From NCBI GenBank assembly GCA_020809705.1, contig CP085828.1, positions 2,480,001-2,544,000 of the forward strand: a stretch of 64,000 nt of DNA. Direction: 5' to 3'. Position 1 is the first letter of the stretch. Every line of letters starts with the position of its first letter. Below the pieces are notes generated by a model, which saw only the letters and a program-made list of their open reading frames with translations, had not been told where the DNA came from and searched no databases. Shown piece by piece: positions 1 to 10,662 of the stretch. Source of the DNA: Calonectria ilicicola. Taxonomy: Eukaryota; Ascomycota; Sordariomycetes; Hypocreales; Nectriaceae. A program made the translations under genes and the position numbers.

Positions 1-145
1 CTGTGTGCGCTTCGTACACGTGGTCTTTGGTTGATACCAGTAGTTGCACGCCATAATCGCCTACTTTTACGTCCTTGAGCCGATGAGTAGGGCGGGACGA
101 TGGGTCAGTCCCCTCCGGAAGCTGAGAGTTGTCGTTTTGATCCAT
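1..145 (-). CDS. 5' end of an unidentified gene cut by the window edge
   Basis: Reading leftwards from the ATG at 145 there is an open frame of 48 codons plus one base that runs off the window. It begins MDQNDNSQLPEG and later reads LKDVKVGDYGVQLLV. It contains no stop, and the hydrophilic start followed by a more ordered stretch looks like a real protein amino terminus. I do not recognise the family. The gene would be transcribed away from the dehydrogenase gene that starts at 1216, so the two would share about 1.07 kb of upstream DNA. The case rests only on an open frame and plausible composition; a chance ORF remains possible. Confidence 0.4.
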   Translation of the reverse strand, partial: MDQNDNSQLPEGTDPSSRPTHRLKDVKVGDYGVQLLVSTKDHVYEAHT

Positions 146-1215
146 TGGTGTTTTATTTAGGGCGGTTTTTTCTTTCGTAAGAGGTAGTAATTGGAAGTAT
201 TGAAAGGAAAAAAAGTGAGGACACGATACGTAGATTGAGGCTCCATCTTGATTCTGCAAAGGTCACATGAGCGGGGTAACGTTGGCCCTGGATCGATCTA
301 CGCTTCAAGACATGCATTTTAATTGCTATTTCGACAGAAATAATGGGAGAGCGAGCTGCTCCAGCCCCCCCAGAAGCTTATTCTACCCGAAAACAATTTT
401 GAGGGACCAAGGGGGTTATTAGCAACTTGGTGACTTGGGAATTGGCGGTTAGGCTAGCGGGCCAGGTAGCTATGGGGGCGTAGTGGACAGGCATAAGCGA
501 CAGGCTAGAAGAACACTTCAACATAAGAGGGAATAGGTCATCTCTCACGGGATGCAAGAAAATGACCTGGGGCAAAAATTCGGCCAGAATCAAATTCTTT
601 TTAGGGTGGTTTCACTTTTCAATAAAAAAAAGGAAGCCCGATCAAGGCAAGGTTCCTGAGAGAAAGCTGGCGGAGAAAGAGTATGCATGAACGACAACAT
701 GAATTAGAACATTTCTGGCCCCTGCCCAGTCTGACACATTTCAGAATTTCAGAAACAAGGCAACCAAAAATAGCGAAGCGATAAAGTACATCTGGGCTTA
801 CATGCAAGAAGGACTCTGCTAATCTGTAACCCTTGGGCGTGCAAGCTTACGCAGCAGTCGTCTAGCAAGATTTGCTGGTCAGCAAACCAATGTCTGACCA
901 TTTTCCCCGGGGATAACGATCCCCAGCTGTTCCACATGCATAAAGCCCGACCAAACCCCGGACACTAAACCTCCACCACACTAACACAGACGAACTTGCA
1001 GCAGCATTTCTGGTCTTGTGTATGCCAACAATACTTGTTGACAAGTTAGTCGTGTGAAATACCAGGCTAGTTCAAGCCCATTTTGCGTAATCTAGCCAGA
1101 CAACAATGAGACGAAGATGGAAGAGATGGCATAAAAACGAGAAGTCCATCATGCTGATGGAAGTTGTAAATACAATCTCGTTTTCTCAATCCATCGCAAA
1201 CACACCTTTCTCAAA
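146..1215. other. Intergenic region, probable divergent promoter
   Basis: I see no convincing gene here. Short open frames on the minus strand (378-593, 749-1044) lack recognisable domains. An ATAAAAA element at 1131-1137, about 80 bases before the dehydrogenase ATG, is a candidate TATA-like box for that gene. The stretch would also carry the promoter of the cut-off gene at the left edge. Confidence 0.4.
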
Positions 1216-2339
1216 ATGGGCTTGTCCTTGAGTCATATATTTCCTCCCCGTCCGGTGCTAACCGGAAAAGAACTGCCTGATCTGGCTGGCAAGGTAAGCT
1301 CACCATGGCAACATCAATCTGATCTTAGTCGGCTAAGCAATGGTACACCTTGCCAGGTTTACTTCATTACTGGGCCCACGTCTGGCCTTGGCTTAGAGCT
1401 TGCTACCATTCTCTATTCTAAAAATGCTACGGTGTTTCTCGCCGCTCGATCTCGACCAAAGCTAGACGCTACTTTGACACAAATCAAGTCCATGCATCCC
1501 TCATCGAATGGGAATCTTCATCCACTTGTTCTAGATCTCTGTTCATATGATTCCATTAAATCATCGACCACTGAATTTCTCGCCAAGGCAACTCGCTTAG
1601 ATGTCCTCTTCCACAATGCCGGTGTCTTGGCGCCTCCCAAGGGGAGTGAGAACCGTCACGGGGTGGAATTACAAATGGGCGTTCACTGTCTTGGGCCATA
1701 TCTACTCACAAAGTTATTTGAACCGATTCTGAAACAGACACAGCAGTTTCCCGGCGCTAAAGCTGGAGAAACAAGGGTGGTGTGGGTGGGCAGCTCAGGT
1801 GCAGTATTGACTCCAAAGGGGGGCTTGGACATGGATCAACTCAGAAACGGAAAGTTTCTTGATCTCTCGCCCATTGACAGATACTCTGCAAGCAAAGCAG
1901 GAGAGTTTTTTCTACACGGGAAGTACAATAGGGTGTTTAGAGACTCTGGCATCCTTAGCGTTGTAAGTTGAATTGTTCATCTCAAAGGCATGGAAGGGTC
2001 ATCATCTGATAAGAAACCCAGTATCTGGATCCAGGGAATCTCAAAACGGACCTCCAGAGGACTTTCCCCACCGAAGTCTCCTGGGTGGGCTCATTCATTC
2101 TCAACTTGTTCCTCAAAAAGCCAATTTTGGGTGCCTACACTGAGCTGTTTGCGGGGCTTTCCCCGAATATTGACATGGAACTACTGCAAGATTTAGATAC
2201 ATGGGTAATCCCATACGGCAGGACTGCCAAGATCCGTTCCGATCTCGCTGCTTCATGCAAAGAAGCAGTGGATCATGGGTCAGGCCATGTTGTGGATTTC
2301 TACAACTGGTGTGATGAGCAGCTCAAGGGATACCTATGA
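1216..2339 (+). CDS. Short-chain dehydrogenase/reductase (SDR)
   Basis: Predicted NAD(P)-dependent oxidoreductase of the classical SDR superfamily; substrate unknown. Exons read as 1216-1293, 1357-1962 and 2022-2339, giving 333 residues. Splicing intron 1 joins LAGK to VYFITGPTSGLG, restoring the first Rossmann strand with its TGxxxGxG nucleotide-binding motif. Further motifs are NAG in FHNAGVLAPP and the catalytic YSASK (YxxxK), with a serine in VVWVGSSG before it. Intron 2 (1963-2021) joins GILSV to YLDPGNLKTDLQ, the usual segment after the active site, whereas reading straight through ends at 1971. Intron 1 is 63 nt, a multiple of three, with no stop, so its retention would only insert 21 residues and break the Rossmann strand. 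Fungal SDRs of this shape are often annotated as retinol-dehydrogenase or WW-oxidoreductase-like, but that name would be a guess. Confidence 0.85.
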
Positions 2340-5071
2340 TCGACCATCCAAACCAAAGGCCATCACATCTAATTTGATCAATAGTACACAAGGGTATAAG
2401 AAGAACCCGGTGCGAATAATGGGAGATAGATCTTGTCTTCAGATAGTAACTAATTAGTGATAAGTGTGAACTTCAGCCATCAATGTTCTTAAGATAGTAC
2501 TTTTGTACCTGAATTGAATCAAACTCTTAATTTAAATCATACACAATGGATTTCACATTTTAAAATTATTTGAGAATAAATCATGATGGGAAAGCTACAT
2601 GATGAGCATGATCCGAATAGTTGTGCAGCTACAGTTCAATGATCAACCAGAGCATTTATACTTTATTCAGTCGTCTCCGTAAATATTTTTAACTTGTTTG
2701 GGTCGCCTTCTCTTTCTGGCATCATATAGATTAAGACAAACACTGCATTGTGGTTTATCATCGCTCTATGAAGGTTGGAACACATGTTTTTGAATGACTA
2801 GGGTTGGGAATGGCCTAGCAACGGGATTCCAGAGCACAGTTCCGGATGCGAAGCAGGAATACTTCAAAATTGCTCCAAAGACTTCTTTCGTTGCTTTGAA
2901 AGGAATCATGGATGTTTGGGGATAGCAGAGATGGTAAAAAGGGTTCACAGCATATTACATCAAAGCAACGCTAGCCAACTCCAAAGGTTGTGTCATGTTT
3001 CACGCATGACATTACACGGTGTAAAACTAGGACCAATAAAGGTAGTTTGGCGAAAAGGAACGATGACGGTCTGTTCTCAATCACATCGTACGTTTCTCGT
3101 AACCAACCATTCTCACAAGCATTGACAATAGAATATGACGATTGACCGTGCTTTGACAGTGATCAGGGAAACAAAAGTGTGAACGGGCCATCTCGGCAGA
3201 GGTGGAGAATCATTCGAGTGGTTGGAAAAAAAAAAAAAAAAAAAAGAAACCCGCAGTGGGAACTGACCTTGATCATACGATAGAAACTCCTTTAGAAGAA
3301 GAAAAAACACAATATGAAGGAAGCAGAAAGAAGGTTTCGATCATACCCTGTTTCAGGGCGAAAGAGTAGCTATAGCAACAACAACCGGGGTCCATGCAGT
3401 CTCTCCGGGCACCTCCGGAAACAGGAACCCGGCGTGTAGCGAATGTTCAACGGATATGCGCGGGTTCATCTCAGTTCACCGACTCAAATCACACCTGCTT
3501 AGTTCTGTTGAGGGGCCGTCAAAGCTTCGAAGGAACTAGGCTCCATATCCAATTGTCCAATATGGCGGTGTTGTCAGACCCAAGGAGCCCGTGCTCTTCA
3601 ACACGCGATTGAGGCGTATCCGAGGGCGGCGAAAAGCTGAATTGTCAAGGTGCAGAATGCGACTGGCCCACGGACCGAATAGCAGGGGGAGAGGAAGAAA
3701 AAAAACAGATGGGATAGATATACCCCTGCCCTGGAGTGTGCGATCGCGAGATTCATGCGTGACTGAGGCGTCGCTCAACTCGCTGTCGGGCGTGCAAATC
3801 CAGACTCGATACGACATCTCGCAAAAACACATAGCATTAGGACTCGGCGAGTGGCAAGGATTCTTCAGCTTTGAGGCAATTTGTTGCGTATATGACGCGC
3901 CTTGTATGATCTCTGGGCCCCTTGGCAGCGCTGAGTTTCGCGGCCGGCCCGGTGTTGCACGTCTTGTTGCGTAGCATGCTTGCTTTTGACACAGGCAAAA
4001 ATGCAATGCAAGCGGAATTGGACGGGTTCAAGCCGGGACGTTGAGCCAGCCTCAACCCAATCCGACCCCCCTGTGCATTCTAGAATTGAGCTGCAAGGAT
4101 GTGCGCTGCAGCACATCATCTGACGGTTAGCGCGACTGCCAAACGCCCTTGTCCCTGTCGCACCTTGTCAGGCACATTCTGGGCTTGTCTGGGGAAATCG
4201 ACGTCGCCAATCGACGATATGAGATGTGATGTTGCATTCTCCGTCGGTTGCCGTACACCATTTCGAAGTCCATCGGATCGGCGCCTAGTCCGATCCGAGC
4301 GAGAAAGATCCGCCACCTCTGTGCTTCGGACGGTGGCCCCATACATGCCTCCTTTGCCAATATCCGACTCCCCTGTTGATAGAAAGTTATTGCTTTTGGT
4401 TTCGAAAACGTCCCGGCGAATGGAAATTAATGTTGCGTTGCTTGAGCGTTGCTTGAGCGTTGCGTGAGCGTTGCGGGCGCCTCCCGCCCACTCTCCACGA
4501 TGGGCCCGTCGTTCAGCCTCAACTCAATCTGACCGGCTGCAACCCGGTGGGTTGGGAACTGTGGCGAGCTTCTCGGCTACGTATACCGGCAATTGGAAAG
4601 GAATGTCGCGGAGCCGGTTCTCTGCCTCACCGAGATAGCCCGACCATGTCTTGTAAACGATCCAGTAAGCTGCCTGGGAATTCACACTGCAGACAGCCAC
4701 ACATGCAAGCTGCAGGTGACCGGCTGCAGCAGTGTTTTTGGATGTACCTCTGAACGAAATTGGACTTTTTGTCAAATCGCCTTGGCTACTGCAACATCGA
4801 TTCTTGGGGGGTTGGGTGGATAGAATGTGCATCACAGGACATGTACTGTACTGAACTGAAAATCCGGGGAACGAACGACACGGGACGGCGGGACGGGAGA
4901 CTTTTTAGTAAAAGAAACTCGGTATAGGGAATGTATTTCCGGAATCAATCCTTGTAGCTATGCAAATTTTACAAACTTTGGGTTCATGTATATGCCTCCC
5001 CTCCAAACGCCAAACATCAATATCCCAATCTATCCGTGTTCGCAGTCACAGTCGCTCGCATCCAAAACCAT
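2340..5071. other. Gene-poor stretch of 2.7 kb
   Basis: No supported gene. Bases 2480-2760 are AT-rich and fit the 3' flank of the dehydrogenase gene. A run of 20 A lies at 3226-3245. Open frames at 3536-4006 (minus), 3591-3974 (plus) and 4099-4467 (plus) overlap one another and show no domain or splice logic. A short tandem repeat lies at 4435-4477. The right end should hold the 3' UTR of the minus-strand gene ending at 5072. Confidence 0.5.
4435..4477. repeat. 11-bp tandem repeat, about four copies
   Basis: The unit GCGTTGCTTGA occurs at 4435-4445 and 4446-4456. A one-base variant (GCGTTGCGTGA) follows at 4457-4467 and a degraded partial copy at 4468-4477. It lies outside recognised genes and looks like an ordinary minisatellite. 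Confidence 0.85.
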
Positions 5072-6393
5072 TCAAGCAGCCTTCTGGGCTCGGGGCTCGT
5101 CTCGAGCATCCTCAACATGTGGCTTCTTGTACATTCCGTCATCTGATGCCGCATCATTGCCCCTCTCGGAGCCGGAGCTGGGGACTGTGACGGAATCGTT
5201 GCCATCACCACCCTCCTTGTTCTTCCTGGTCGCTGACCAGACAGAAGCAAGATCAGTAGGAACCACACTTGGAGCTACGGAGCCAGTGTCAAATCCAAGG
5301 CGACGAATGGCTTCGCTAAGCTCCTCAAGCTTGGGTTCGTCCACGGTAGGCGCAGGCTCGGGACCACGCTCGGTGGGGATAGCGGCAGCCTCGGCCTCGG
5401 CAGTCAGGAAGACCTCCCTGTCCTTTTCTTCCTGCTCAGTCTGAGCCTTGTGCTGCTTCCACTTCTCATCAATGGTGGTGGGTTGCGCTTCTTCCTGTTC
5501 GGGCTTGCGCTCCTTCTTCTCGCGACGAGTAAGCTCAACCTCGAGGACTCGGGTTCCCATGGGAACCTTGCCCTTGAGACCATCATCATCACGATCATAG
5601 TAAAGTGCCCAGATACCAGGAAGCTCCTCGACAGCACAGAAACCCTCCCAGCCCTCAACCATAAGGCGGCGGTCCTGTCTAGTACAGTCGAAAGGCCCAG
5701 TAATGTTTTGTTGAGCATCGGCACGAACACCATACTTGACCTCGTACGTCTTCTTGTCGACGTAGATCCAGTTCAACATGGGAGGGTCATCACTGATTGT
5801 GCTCACCAGACCCTCGTACGATGCATCAGGGTAGGGGAGGAAGTATCCAGAGAATGCGTAGCCCTTGCTGACATTGTTCTTGGGGTCATGGTTATACAAG
5901 GGATGCTCGTTTGCGATGTAGAGCTATGGGGTCACCAAGGGTTAGTTTGATTTTTCTAGAAGATATATCAAGAGTCAAAGGCTACCTTATTGTCTTTGAG
6001 GACAACCAGCTTGTTGTTAATGTCACGGCTTCGGATGGAAGGCTTCACGCAAGAAACGACCAAGTTGCAGCGACGGGAACGATGCTCCTCACGCTTGCTC
6101 TTGGACTGACTCTGGCGAATAGCTTCTTGCGTGCCCAGCATAGCCGGGCAGATGGTGAGAGCCAAGAGCATAGGAATCGACATGATGACTTCTTGCGGGT
6201 CTGGGTTGTCTTTCTGAAGGGTTGCTTTGAGCTTGTCGACTTCTCCTATCAACTGTTGCTTGCAGATGTTGCCAAAGAGTTGTTTGAGAGTTTCCTGGGG
6301 ATCGTTTTGGGAAGTGGAGGTCGAGGACGTAGAAGATGACGAGGACGCTTCGGACGCGGACTCGAACGGAAATGAAGAAGATGGAGCCGACAT
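5072..6393 (-). CDS. Conserved-looking fungal protein of unknown function
   Basis: Two exons, 5986-6393 and 5072-5923, give 419 residues. The 62-nt intron (5924-5985) has a GTAGCC donor and a CATAG acceptor, and splicing joins VVLKDNK to LYIANEHPLYNH. Seen in order: a serine/threonine-rich amino terminus (about residues 1-35); a segment around residues 30-75 rich in charged and aliphatic residues; a central region of about 140 residues with GYFLPYPDAS, NWIYVDKKTYEVKYGVR and GIWALYYDRDDDGL, the most fold-like part; a charged, probably helical region (RREKKERKPEQEE and following); and a low-complexity acidic tail. There is no signal peptide or clear membrane segment. I recognise no catalytic motif and do not assign a function. 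The order of an ordered core and a coiled-coil tail suggests a scaffold or adaptor, but that is inference. Confidence 0.8.
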
Positions 6394-7727
6394 TGATGTG
6401 TCTCCAGTTCAGCCACAGATGGAAAAACAACAACGAACCATTCAAGAGGAACCACACAATCGCGCAGGAGATGGGTAGGGTAGTGACACGAAGGCAAGGC
6501 AACTTCCGGGGTAAGTTGAGAAGATTTTCCCAATCCGGTACCTATTTAAAGATTGGTCACCCCGGATGCTCAACATCAAGTTTTGCACTGCAGGCGGACG
6601 TGCATAGTCCGGGATTGGCCATGGAGCGAGATCCAATCAAGCGGCGGGTGGCCGGTGTTTCCCGACAAAATCATGCCATCCTTCGACCCGAAGCGCAGCC
6701 GCAAGGTTCCAGAGAAGATCTACAGAAGGGCACATCCTTGGAGCCGGCTGGCGTTGTTTTCCGCCAGCATGCATATGCGAAACACGGCGGCTGCGGCCTT
6801 GCGGGCATATCCCTGCTCCAGCATCCACCGCCTGAAGGGACTAAGCGCGGGAAATCGACGGCGGGTAATCGGAAGGGCCGGGGCCCATGGCCATCGGCGC
6901 GCCGGGGCAGGGATGGGCAGGCCCGTCGGGGTCGCCACGGCGTATGCCAACATCGGATGATATCGCGGATACGTGTCAAACGTCGTGGCCCCGAACCTTA
7001 GCGCCCCCATTATTACAGACGTGTCAATTGAAGCATAGACATGGCAATTGTACATAGTAGCTTTACCTGTGGGGGCCCGTCATGCTGATGAAGCCTGGCT
7101 GGAGAGCCCTGTTGATTGAAACCCGCCCCAGCTGAGGGTGTCTCTCTTTCTGTCTGTCTGCCCCATCTTGGTGCCCTGTCTACTCCATCCTGCTGAGCCC
7201 TTCAGATCCTATCCTCCTGGCCGCTGCGGCCGCCGGTGAAGTTCCCACACGCCCGTCCAATCTGAACCCCCTATGTTGTAGACCGACGCCGGGGGTCTTC
7301 GGCCAGTAGAGTCTCTCGCCTTCCCCCCAGAAAAACGAAAGAGCCGCGAACCTTTAGCGTGCCCCAAGGTGAGACGGCATTGACAACTCATCAAACCGTC
7401 GTGAGGTTGGACGCCCTGGACAGTAGCAGCAACCTGGGGTGCGCTAGAGCCGGGTGCCACAGCCCGGTGTGGGCTGGTGAGGGTTACTTCGAGAGTTTTT
7501 CGGATGTCATCTGAGGTCTGGGTCGGGATCTCTCGCGAGAAGAGCGCCATACCTTGAAGAAAGCAGCGAGCTTATTAAGTCCACCTTGTCTATAAAAGAA
7601 CCTCTTTTGATCCTCATGAACCGGTTCCTCCCATCATCCTCACTCAGATCCTCTCATCAACAACCACCCCCAGCCCCAATCACAATCTCTTCAACTTTGA
7701 CGATCTTTGTCAATCAAATCCATCAAC
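6394..7727. other. Intergenic, divergent promoter region
   Basis: Lies between two divergently transcribed genes. Overlapping GC-rich open frames at 6336-7055 on both strands lack domains. A minus-strand ATG frame at 7209-7550 (113 codons) is not recognisable. A good TATA box (TATAAAAG) at 7592-7599, followed by a CT-rich leader, points to strong transcription of the small gene starting at 7728. Confidence 0.5.
7592..7599 (+). promoter_or_regulatory. TATA box of the small-protein gene
   Basis: TATAAAAG lies about 130 bases before the ATG at 7728. It is followed by a CT-rich stretch and a CA-rich leader ending in ATCAAC just before the ATG, a layout common in strongly expressed filamentous-fungal genes. 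Confidence 0.5.
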
Positions 7728-8304
7728 ATGTCTGCTCCGTAAGATTTCCCCTCCTTCCCCTTGCAATTGGGTCCCAAGATGCAGTGTCTGGTGGTTCGTT
7801 GTGGTCAATTGGTAGTCAAGTGGCATCCAAAAGACTGACAATATATCAGCGAGGTCGCATCATCCGCCGCTGAGACTGCTCCCGCGTAAACGAGGTTCTC
7901 GTCTCAACAGACAACCCAAGCTAACCAATTCACCAGTCTCGCCAAGTCCAACAACGCCTACCAGTCCGACTCTGACTCTGATGGTCAGGCTCGTGGTGGT
8001 CGCCGAGGCGGCAACAACAACACAAGCAGCAGCAACAGCAAGCAGCAGTTCGTCGTTCCTCTGCCCACCTCCACTGGCCTCGCTCAGCCTGCCGGTAAGT
8101 AACAGGAACTTCCCTGTTCGCTCTCACGAACCACATGAACTCCTTGCTGACAAAGTCAATACAGGCCAGCTCCTGAAGGGCGCCACCGATGAGAACGGCA
8201 AGCCCAAGGCCCCCGCTCTGCTCGTCGGCATCAAGCTCGACCTCGAGGCCGAGGTCCACCTCACTGCCCGCATCAAGGGTGACATCTGCGTCGGTCTTTA
8301 CTAA
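7728..8304 (+). CDS. Small fungal protein (114 aa), unknown function
   Basis: Four exons: 7728-7738, 7850-7885, 7937-8094 and 8165-8304. The introns have consensus borders (GTAAGA, GTAAAC, GTAAGT; each ending CAG) and keep one frame through three phase changes, which is strong evidence for a real gene although no single ORF spans it. The product starts MSAPEVASSAAE and has a short acidic serine/aspartate patch (QSDSDSDG). Next come an RGG-like segment (ARGGRRGGNNN), a serine/asparagine/glutamine-rich linker, then VVPLPTSTGLAQP. It ends in a compact tail of alternating charged and aliphatic residues, KLDLEAEVHLTARIKGD. The tail resembles small fungal proteins known to me only as hypothetical. 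No signal peptide or membrane segment is visible. The TATA box and pyrimidine-rich leader suggest high expression. The RGG-like stretch could bind RNA, but that is speculation. Confidence 0.75.
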
Positions 8305-10662
8305 ATGGCTCATTCCATAGCGGGTTTCCGATGGTGATTGGGTGTTAAAAAGCACGGGGATACGATGTAATGATACACGAAGTTGACGGCGGCTCTGCCA
8401 ATGCTCATCGCTTTTGGCCAGCTGCGACTTCACAGAAGCCTTTTGAGGTGGTTGGGATAACGGGGTGTTTATTTGTTTGTACAACATACACGAATTACAG
8501 ATTTGTTGCAGAGGAAATAAAGCAATTTGCTGTTACCAAACCTTGATCCCGTTTACAAGCCCAACCCTTGATGTAGTCGCTCCAGCCACAAGTCACAGAT
8601 GCATGATCCGATTGGAACCATCACCGTAGCTTGCGAACATGTTCGTAGACGCCCGATCAATGCCAGATTGATGCGAATGGCCCCACGGGTGTCTTGTACC
8701 GAGCTTTGTGGCGTTATGATCCATCCAATGTCTCTCATCATACTAAGTATAGCAACTCCCCAGCAACTCCCTGTCCTGGTCTAGATCTGTCGATGACATC
8801 GGTTGTATACGCGTGTTAAAGGTCATCTATTCCAAATTTTAATTCCAGTGGCAGCGTCAAATCCCCTCGTATCGTTTTAGACTCTGCTCATTTTGGACCC
8901 TCGAGTTGCACTCAGCAGCAACACCTACTTGTGTCTTTGTCACTGCCAAAGTATATGTGTTGATTGAGTTCTTTCTCAGAATATAACATAATCCCGTTGT
9001 TATTTTTAGCTTCTGTTACCGCTTTACTATTTCCTGTCTTTCTGTTGTTGGCTGTTAGCACCATTCAAGTGTACTGTCGGTGGCCCTGTTGGAGGTTATG
9101 TTGGGGTTGTTGTTCACATCATGCACCAAACATTCACCTCGACGGCATCACTACATCTAAAAAAACAGAGCCTAATTTGTTTCTCACAGACTCAACGATC
9201 CTAATTTACCACAGCAAACCTCCCTATGATGCCAAAATGTAGCAATGACCAGACCAACACCCACCCTATAGCCATGTTCCATTTTGCCCTAACCATGATC
9301 ATGAAACTGTCATTCACATTTGTCTCTCCTAATTGTGAGAGACAGACTGTATCCACGGTTATTCATGTGTTAATATTGGGCTAGTGGTAATACAATGGTG
9401 CATGCATCAATACAATTATACACGGCCCATGCACATATACCATGGACAGTTTCAAGCCTAAGCAGTCTCGAACCTGTTTACCAGAAGTATGATTCAAGAA
9501 GTATGGTTCGGCTTACTGACCGCCATTTGTGATTACAACCTGACCTAATTGGCCAAGTTCCCAGCACGGAAGCACTGCGAATCAGCTGTCCTGTACATGG
9601 ATCTTCCTGGAGGTCTGCGCGCCAGGTCATCCATGCTTAGGGGGTGTTTTATACCAACAGTAAATGGGCCGGTCACAGTGGGGGCGGGGTGTTTCGGAGG
9701 CTGACTTGGCTAGGTCGTGGCAAGACAACAAGACAGTCGGCAGCTCATATGATGGTGGAATTCGATGCGTTATTTTCTCAATCTGAATTCCTGTAAATTG
9801 CATGCATTGTGAAGACATGTGTACCATCCCTCCCAACGCTAACCATCCAGTCACGGACGGAAATGCGCTAGGTTGGGGGTGCTTCTCAAGAGAGTGTTGC
9901 CGCTAATTTATTATGCTATTGAGAAGGGGAGGAAATCAGGTGTCATGGTGCAAGAGACTGGTTGGCATATTATTTATCTATTTTTTTCTTATTTCTTTGC
10001 ATTTCCTTGCAGGCACGGGAGCGAATGCTAGCTTCTAGTCTAGTATTATTCTGTCCTGTTAACCAAAATCCACCACCCTTTCTGTGGAGTTAGCCTTCTT
10101 TGGGAGCTGCGATGTCATCATCTCCCCAACCAACATCTTTGACGCTGGTGACTCCAAAGCCCTGCCCCGACGCTCTACAATGAGATTTGGAGTACCATGC
10201 AAAATCTATCAAATAATTACAAGGACATGGATGCTTCTAGGCTAAATCACAGTGAGTAGTACCATCCTTGCAAAAGAGAGGACTTCCCCAAGCCCAGCCC
10301 AGCCCAGCCCAGCGTGAGCGTGGCACCAGCCGTAGCATCTTCCGTCTGCATAACAGCGCCCAATTTGGATTGAAAGTGCATCCTAAACCTGTTTTTCTCA
10401 CACAAAAACTTCCCGGTTGGACCCTTTGATCTCAGTGCCTTTCCTTCTGGTTGGAGGATGATGATCTCATAATCTGCACGCCAGCATGTTTGATGCGGAA
10501 TATTCAGATGATCCGAAGATGCTCCGAAGAAGCAAGTTCGAAAGTAAAATGATGGAAGGAGCACCTACCAAACGCAACTGGACCAAACGAACCTGCGTCT
10601 TTCGCTCTGGGGCTTCAACTTCGGGCCCGTAATTGTCCCGGAAGAGCCCGCGAACCTTCAAG
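8305..10662. other. Gene-poor stretch of 2.4 kb
   Basis: The left part should hold the 3' UTR of the small gene and the right part the promoter of the SNF2 gene. Between them is AT-rich DNA (8800-10100) with short frames such as 8964-9242 that show no domain. A pentanucleotide repeat (AGCCC) lies at 10291-10313. I see no gene or RNA I can support. Confidence 0.5.
10291..10313. repeat. AGCCC microsatellite
   Basis: Between four and five copies of AGCCC in a row. The complementary motif GGGCT recurs in the first intron of the profilin gene near 34110-34130. Confidence 0.8.

Noticed and set aside
3536..4467. Several overlapping frames (156, 127 and 122 codons)
   Set aside because: They overlap on both strands in GC-rich DNA, with no domain, splice logic or conserved motif; typical chance ORFs.
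5450..6339. Long plus-strand frames over the 5.1-6.4 kb gene
   Set aside because: Antisense shadows of the real minus-strand gene.
7209..7550. 113-codon minus-strand frame starting with ATG
   Set aside because: No homology recognised, and it overlaps the upstream region of the strongly promoted small gene. It remains possible but unsupported.
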